Source: Lachnospiraceae bacterium UBA3826 (GTDB lineage: Bacteria; Bacillota; Clostridia; Lachnospirales; Lachnospiraceae). From it: a stretch of DNA of 19,574 nt. Shown here in pieces: positions 16,201-19,574 of the stretch. The position numbers were made by a program, and so were the translations under genes. The notes beneath the pieces are model-generated. The model was not told the origin of the DNA, ran no database searches, and was given only the letters and a program-made list of their open reading frames with translations. Each line of letters starts with the position of its first letter. Positions within the stretch are counted from its first letter, which is position 1. Where the stretch lies: the NCBI GenBank assembly GCA_002393095.1, contig DGII01000020.1, positions 1 to 19,574 on the forward strand, given 5' to 3'.

Positions 16201-16510
16201 CTTCGGAATATCGCTTGTTAAGATTTTCGGATATAACACTAAGGAGATCAAGAAGCTCTATCTTGACGGTAACAGGATCGTTGTGATGATAGGAGCGTTA
16301 GTAAGCATCCCGATAGCCAAAGCGATCATGGATGCACTTTTCCCTTCCTTTGTGGGAAATGTGGCATGTCCCGTACATCTTGAGTTCAAGTGGTACTATT
16401 ACCTGACTATATTCGCGGCCATAATGCTATGCTATACGATCATCAATATACTGCTTACGAGAAAGCTTAATAAGGTCAGTCCGGCAGAGGTTCTTAAGAA
16501 CAGAGAATAG
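13232..16510 (+). CDS. FtsX-family ABC permease with long LxDG heptad stalk
   Basis: A 1092-residue permease. TM1 is near 19-41; a mixed extracytoplasmic domain follows to about 245. Then come two 15-heptad LxDG blocks (249-353 and 457-561) separated by about 103 residues. The first FtsX core has TMs near 601-623, 648-670 and 697-721. TM5 is near 766-789, then a second extracytoplasmic domain, and the second FtsX core has TMs near 960-986, 1012-1030 and 1055-1076. That makes eight TMs in all, as in double-FtsX permeases. The LxDG heptads recall YhgE/Pip-type proteins. The ATG at 13232 has GGAGG 7 nt upstream; a GTG at 13229 is less well placed. It works with the ATPase at 12531, probably as an exporter or mechanotransmission machine; the substrate is unknown. 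Confidence 0.92.
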   Translation: MNRILRRRFPREIRANLFRYLSLLILIAFCMYIIIALIDAAETIIQGTEDAWVKTHVEDGQVTVFTPLTDSQIGQIEDAGVTIEEHISFEEFLDDGSVLRIFRNRDKIDTLTLDEGREAKAENEIVLEKRYSEVHELSVGDVIRMGGRDITITGIGSTVDYDAVLRKFSDTAIDSRLFGTAFMTPAGYDMLKSSGDTATEDLTYAFVLNDTMSPDELKQMIKDFEFDYKKVGDKYYRELLDDTYGKRDEIEDGIKELKDGVGELKDGVKELRDGTGDFKDGLKELYDGSIELRDGTGELKDGVKELADGVDELYDGSIELNDGTKDMQDGAHAYWDGIGDLKQGINALDDALDELESNNGELTGGAEKVFDGVLSMAEGNINDSIDNINSSGMLPSGYSIEHISLSRSNYAEVLNGMAEQMGELGADTSKIQGLRSSLDGIASYVEGTKKYTDAVGQIASGACELNAGANGAVDGAYALEQGATALHDGTVELADGVNELKDGTDELKDGVNELYDGAGELADGAKEGYDSSIELDDGVAELADGVDELYDGVDELKEQSDEMLDEIFSKAPDNITSFVLKDENIRIGGAAGDVEINKQAGAVAGVIIIILFTYVLSVFVIHQIQNESSVIGTLYALGVKKRDLVRHYITIPTMISLIGGLIGAAAGFSRFGCEWQMADSYNYYSIPVFDKVIPAYLIIYSVVMPPVVSLIVNTLVINKRLSNTALSLIRNEQKAGKGKNINLGRLSFLNRFKIRQMLREKRTAFTVIFGMLISLLIFMLGMDCYVLCESVGRLNSKDTRYEYMYTYKYPTKEVPEGGEACYINTLKKSMYGYNLDITVIGIDDDNPYYDVETVKGKNKIVASDAITTRYKVGIGDKIIFSDNAEGIDYAFTIADVVPYSVGLSVFMDIDSMRELFGEEDDYYNVVLSDHELDIEQGRLYSTLTKEDVDKAANIFIDLMAPMVVMMISVSIVIFCVVMYLMMAVMIDRSSFGISLVKIFGYNTKEIKKLYLDGNRIVVMIGALVSIPIAKAIMDALFPSFVGNVACPVHLEFKWYYYLTIFAAIMLCYTIINILLTRKLNKVSPAEVLKNRE
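13976..14290 (+). repeat. LxDG heptad repeat block 1 of the permease
   Basis: Fifteen in-frame 21-bp units, each encoding a heptad close to ELKDGVK, for example ELRDGTG, ELYDGSI and ELADGVD. Near-identical DNA units such as GAGCTTAAGGACGG recur. The last units degenerate (DLKQGIN, ALDDALD). The regular Leu and Gly positions predict a long helical or coiled-coil stalk. Confidence 0.9.
14600..14914 (+). repeat. LxDG heptad repeat block 2 of the permease
   Basis: Fifteen further 21-bp units in the same frame. The first is degenerate (QIASGAC), the middle is regular (ELADGVN, ELKDGTD, ELYDGAG) and the last is ELKEQSD. The number of units equals block 1, and the degenerate units lie at the ends facing the linker between the blocks, as expected for two arms of an antiparallel hairpin. 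Confidence 0.88.
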
Positions 16511-16627
16511 TATGGGACATTACATATTAATTATAGAAGAAACAGACCTAAATATTGTGGTTTTAATAACAGAAAATACAAGATTTTGCGAGGAAAAAAA
16601 AGGTTTTCAAAATACTCCAAAATCCCA

Positions 16628-16656
16628 TTGACTTTTGTTTTTTACACAGTTATAAT
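16628..16656 (+). promoter_or_regulatory. Promoter of the tRNA-Ser gene
   Basis: TTGACT (16628-16633) and TATAAT (16651-16656) are exactly 17 bp apart: a strong sigma-A promoter. Transcription would begin near 16663, giving a leader of about 60 nt before the tRNA, with a hairpin CTGAATA/TATTCAG at 16689-16716. The stretch 16511-16627 holds no gene that I can see. Confidence 0.85.
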
Positions 16657-16725
16657 AACTCTTGCACTGCCCGTAGGGGTGGTACGAACTGAATATTTGG
16701 TAGTGGCATTATTCAGCTATTATTC

Positions 16726-16813
16726 GGAGAAATACTCAAGAGGCTGAAGAGGCGCCCCTGCTAAGGGTGTAGGTCGTTCACGCGGCGCGAGGGTTCAAAT
16801 CCCTCCTTCTCCG
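16726..16813 (+). tRNA. tRNA-Ser(GCU)
   Basis: An 88-nt class II tRNA. The acceptor GGAGAAA pairs with CTTCTCC except for an A7-C66 mismatch, and the discriminator is G. The D-arm stem is CTC/GAG. The anticodon stem CGCCC/GGGTG closes the loop CTGCTAA, giving anticodon GCU for AGC/AGU serine codons. A long variable arm of about 20 nt is typical of serine tRNAs. The T-arm is GAGGG-TTCAAAT-CCCTC. The 3' CCA is not encoded (TAG follows) and must be added after transcription. It has its own promoter and terminator. Confidence 0.95.
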
Positions 16814-16823
16814 TAGCATTTTT

Positions 16824-16858
16824 AGCGGTAATCGTTTTGAACGGTTACCGCTTTTTTT
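16824..16858 (+). terminator. Intrinsic terminator of the tRNA-Ser unit
   Basis: A 12-bp stem (16824-16835 with 16841-16852, arms AGCGGTAATCGT and ACGGTTACCGCT, one G-T wobble) with a 5-nt loop, followed by a T tract to 16858. Confidence 0.93.
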
Positions 16859-16870
16859 ATCATCTTTTTC

Positions 16871-16899
16871 TTGACGGAAATTTAAGTGGCTGATATACT
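16871..16899 (+). promoter_or_regulatory. Promoter of the zinc-ribbon protein gene
   Basis: TTGACG (16871-16876) and TATACT (16894-16899) with a 17-bp spacer; transcription starts about 55 nt before the start codon. It is independent of the tRNA unit because a strong terminator lies directly upstream. Confidence 0.8.
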
Positions 16900-16958
16900 A
16901 AATAAAGTAGGGGTTTCCCTGCGAGAACAGAAGTTTTTACGGACATAAGGAGGAAAAT

Positions 16959-17714
16959 ATGTTTTGTACTAAATGCGGTGCCCAGCTTGAAGACGGCACA
17001 AAGTTCTGCACAAAGTGTGGCGCAAAATTAGTTGATGCAGCACCGGGACCTCAGTCTGCACCTCAGGCAGCTCCCCAGCCTGCTCCCAAGTATGTGGCAG
17101 CACCCCCTGCAACAAAGACCTGTCCTGCATGCGGAGCCGAAAATCCCGCTTCTACCCAGTACTGTGAAAAGTGCGGTGCGGAGCTCGGCGGAGGAAGCTC
17201 GGTAAGTTTCAAGGATCTTTGGAGTAAAATGACAGCCGATAAGACAAATTATCTTAAGGACACACCGTTCCTTATCGCATGGATAGGCGGTATGTTCTGC
17301 GGCCTGATGATTTTTATTTCCGTGTTCCTTCCGTTTGTCGAGATCGATTACGGAAAAAGCAAGAGCTTTGCTCTTATCAAGGCAGGCAAGAAGGTTTCAA
17401 TGGGCGGCTACAAGATGAGGCTTGACATAGGTAAAGGCTACGGTCTTTTGTTTATCCTGATGTCGATAGTTGTCATTGCATGCTTTGCACTCAAGACCAC
17501 TATCGGTTCGCTGATCGCAAGCGGCCTTACTTTCCTGATGGCGCTGATCGCAGTGCTTGACATCCATGGTGATATCAAGGATGCACAGGATGCAGGCGGT
17601 GATGTAGACGGCAAGATCGCCCTCGTATTCCTTATCCTTTTCTCGATACTCATGGTAGGAGCTGCGGTAGTCATGTTCCTCAGAAAACAGCGGATAAGAA
17701 AAGGCAGAAGATAA
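16959..17714 (+). CDS. Double zinc-ribbon membrane protein
   Basis: A 251-residue protein. Two treble-clef-type zinc ribbons sit in the N terminus: C3-X2-C6...C17-X2-C20 and C55-X2-C58...C69-X2-C72, joined by an Ala/Pro/Gln-rich linker (28-51). Four membrane segments follow at about 103-128, 162-179, 182-202 and 219-241, with a basic tail (RKQRIRKGRR). The ribbons are expected on the cytoplasmic side. Proteins of this layout are common in Firmicutes and mostly uncharacterised; no function is assigned. AGGAGG lies directly upstream of the ATG. It is monocistronic: it has its own promoter, and a strong terminator follows. Confidence 0.85.
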   Translation: MFCTKCGAQLEDGTKFCTKCGAKLVDAAPGPQSAPQAAPQPAPKYVAAPPATKTCPACGAENPASTQYCEKCGAELGGGSSVSFKDLWSKMTADKTNYLKDTPFLIAWIGGMFCGLMIFISVFLPFVEIDYGKSKSFALIKAGKKVSMGGYKMRLDIGKGYGLLFILMSIVVIACFALKTTIGSLIASGLTFLMALIAVLDIHGDIKDAQDAGGDVDGKIALVFLILFSILMVGAAVVMFLRKQRIRKGRR

Positions 17715-17735
17715 AAATACAATACCTCATTTTTC

Positions 17736-17775
17736 CCGGGACCGGAGCTTAAAAAGAGCGGTCCCGGTTTTTTTT
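17736..17775 (+). terminator. Intrinsic terminator after the zinc-ribbon gene
   Basis: A perfect 9-bp GC-rich stem (CCGGGACCG at 17736-17744, CGGTCCCGG at 17759-17767) with a 14-nt loop, followed by eight Ts. Confidence 0.95.
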
Positions 17776-17825
17776 ACCCTGAATGAGTATTTGCGGATTT
17801 GTATCTATGCAGGAATTTTTATATA

Positions 17826-17834
17826 TGTTATAAT
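17826..17834 (+). promoter_or_regulatory. Extended -10 promoter of the hybrid kinase gene
   Basis: TGTTATAAT is a perfect -10 with the TGn extension, 32 nt before the start codon. No good -35 lies 17 bp upstream, which extended -10 promoters tolerate. Confidence 0.65.
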
Positions 17835-17865
17835 GAAAAGCAATTCAAAAAACAGGAGGCCTGCT

Positions 17866-19574
17866 ATGGATAACAAGCTTGAAAAAACTGAATTATTTGA
17901 AGCATCGCATCTCACTTTACTGTTAACTTATACGGTCTTCTCCGTCATACTGATAGGAGAGTCGATATTGATGTCATGGGAGGACTGGGCGGTATTCCTT
18001 ATAATCGTTGCTGTTCTTTTCTCATGGACATTGCACATCCAGAACAGGCTGCCTGAAGACATAAGGCTGTGGGTATATTCCATACTGATGATGTGCACCT
18101 TTTTCTTCTACGGGATCCATGAGACCAGTACCTTCGATCTTGCAGCCGTCATGTCAGCCGTGATCATACTTTACACCATGACCGGTATAAAGAGCCTGAT
18201 CACTCTATGCCAGGTAACTTATTATCTGACCTTTACCTATGATATTCTGCTTATGGTAAAAAATAATTCGGATTTTGACAGCCTTATGGTTTCAAGGATC
18301 ATGCTCCACTTTGCCATGATCTTTGCAACGGGAGCTCTTGCAAGATTCATCATCGACAGATGGGTCAAGGTTTTAGACAGGTCGGGAGAGGAAATAGAGC
18401 AGCTTACCAAGGCAACCGACAGGCTTAATGATTTCCTTGCGAATGTTTCCCACGAGATCAGGACTCCGATAAATGCGATCATCGGCCTTTCCGGCATCTG
18501 CGCGGATAAGACAGAAGATGAGGATATGAAAAAGGAGCTGCTCGCCATAAACAGTGCGGGTCACAGGGCTGCAGAGCAGATCAGCGATATTCTTGATTTT
18601 ACCGAAATTGACAGGAAAAGCATCGCTAAGAATGAAGAGGATTATATGCTGTCCTCCATACTTAACGACCTTGTGAATAAGATCCGTCCGGAAAAGCCGG
18701 AAAATCTTGAGCTTGTCATAGATGTCGACCCGGCCATTCCCGCGGTGATGAAGACGGACATTTCAAAGCTGAGCAAGATACTTTTCCATCTCATTTCAAA
18801 CGGCCTTAAATATACAAGAGAGGGCGGAGTATATGTGCGTATATACTCTATGAAGAAGGACTATGGCGTCAACCTCTGCATCGAGGTTACCGACACGGGT
18901 ATCGGCATGACAGCCGAAGAGCTTGAAAATCTTTCGGAACGTTTTTATCAGGTGGATTCGGGACGCAGCAGAAAGTCAAGCGGTCTTGGACTGGGCCTTG
19001 CGATAGTGAACGGTTTTGTTTCGTCACTGGGCGGTTTCATGAGGATAAACAGCAGGTACGGAAGCGGAACAACGGTAAACGTAAGCCTTCCGCAGGAGGT
19101 CATCGACGAGACAAGCTGCATGTCCGTAGCGGACAGGGAAAAACTGAGCCTCGGAGCATTCCTGCATTTTGAAAAATTTGAAAAACCCGAAGTACGCGAT
19201 TACTACAATTCAATGGTAAGGAACATAGTCAGGGGACTTGGCGTGCAGATGCACAGGGTAGACAATGTCGTGAATCTTAAAAAGCTCCACCAGACCGTAA
19301 GGCTTACCCACCTTTTTGTAGGACAGGAGGAATATGAAACCGATACCGCTCTCATGGAAAAGCTTGCGAGAGAAATGAAGGTTGTCGTTGTGGCTGATTC
19401 CGATTTTGTGCTTCCGAAAGGCTCGGCCGCACGTATCATGGAAAAGCCCTTCTACTGCTTCCCCGTTGCCGCAGTGTTAAATGAGGGCACCGACATGGAA
19501 AGGGTGGACCACAGCAGGATACGCTGCAAAGATGTACATGTGCTTGTTGTTGATGATGAGCCGATGAACCTTAT
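17866..19574 (+). CDS. Hybrid sensor histidine kinase, cut by the right edge
   Basis: The frame is open from ATG 17866 (AGGAGG 7 nt upstream) to the window end; 569 full codons are visible. Five or six membrane segments occupy about residues 17-165. A dimerisation and phospho-acceptor domain follows, with His196 in FLANVSHEIRTPINAIIGLS. The ATPase domain has Asn312 in LISNGLKYT, then DTGIGM and GLGLGLAIVNGFV. Next is a region (about 425-550) that looks receiver-like but shows no acidic pocket. At the edge a true receiver begins: HVLVVDDEPMN with the acidic pair at Asp563-564. The full protein should therefore carry at least one functional receiver and perhaps an HPt domain beyond the window. 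The seven-residue start DNKLEKT has no signal peptide. The ligand is unknown. Confidence 0.92.
   Translation, partial: MDNKLEKTELFEASHLTLLLTYTVFSVILIGESILMSWEDWAVFLIIVAVLFSWTLHIQNRLPEDIRLWVYSILMMCTFFFYGIHETSTFDLAAVMSAVIILYTMTGIKSLITLCQVTYYLTFTYDILLMVKNNSDFDSLMVSRIMLHFAMIFATGALARFIIDRWVKVLDRSGEEIEQLTKATDRLNDFLANVSHEIRTPINAIIGLSGICADKTEDEDMKKELLAINSAGHRAAEQISDILDFTEIDRKSIAKNEEDYMLSSILNDLVNKIRPEKPENLELVIDVDPAIPAVMKTDISKLSKILFHLISNGLKYTREGGVYVRIYSMKKDYGVNLCIEVTDTGIGMTAEELENLSERFYQVDSGRSRKSSGLGLGLAIVNGFVSSLGGFMRINSRYGSGTTVNVSLPQEVIDETSCMSVADREKLSLGAFLHFEKFEKPEVRDYYNSMVRNIVRGLGVQMHRVDNVVNLKKLHQTVRLTHLFVGQEEYETDTALMEKLAREMKVVVVADSDFVLPKGSAARIMEKPFYCFPVAAVLNEGTDMERVDHSRIRCKDVHVLVVDDEPMNL

Noticed and set aside
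16726..16813. tRNA-Ser as an integration site for a mobile element
   Set aside because: No duplicate of the tRNA 3' end and no integrase were found in the window.

Overview
The window looks like a chromosomal segment of a gut or rumen Firmicute, most likely a Lachnospiraceae member. The reasons are strong AGGAGG-type ribosome sites, sigma-A promoters with 17-bp spacers, heavy ATA and AGG codon use in the core genes, a split class I (iron-sulfur) fumarase, 7TM/PAS sensors and a large hybrid kinase. Family calls come from motifs read by eye; no database search was run.

Layout. (1) 1-1599: an AT-rich two-gene operon, a TetR regulator overlapping a small iron-sulfur flavoprotein-type oxidoreductase, with a promoter carrying two copies of one palindromic operator. 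(2) 1716-2843, minus strand: an S66-family LD-carboxypeptidase (MccF-like). (3) 3021-7352: a tightly spaced run of trmL, a 7TM-PAS sensor without an output domain, a GH2 glycosidase and fumarase alpha. (4) 7353-9870: an AT-rich cassette of a small MotA-like membrane protein, an OmpR-type response regulator and a histidine kinase, preceded by a tandem 10-bp repeat overlapping a probable promoter. (5) 9917-11023: an MgtC-like membrane protein and the fumarase beta subunit, so the cassette lies inside a fumarase gene cluster. (6) 11128-11589: the C-terminal remnant of a polysaccharide deacetylase. (7) 11607-16510: a second TetR regulator, then an ABC ATPase and a 1092-residue FtsX-type permease with two equal blocks of LxDG heptads. 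The operator ATAACA-N-TGTTAT occurs before both the regulator and the transporter, which ties the three genes together. (8) 16628-16858: a complete tRNA-Ser(GCU) unit with promoter, leader, tRNA and terminator. (9) 16871-19574: a membrane protein with two zinc ribbons, with its own promoter and terminator, then a hybrid histidine kinase cut by the right edge. That kinase has no stop codon inside the window.

How the genes work together. The window mixes core metabolism (fumarase, tRNA modification, glycan hydrolysis) with three envelope or stress modules that each carry their own regulator: TetR with flavoprotein, the two-component system with a MotA-like protein, and TetR with an ABC exporter. 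The least explained items are the MotA-like/two-component cassette splitting the fumarase genes, the paired heptad blocks of the permease, and the sensor with no output domain.
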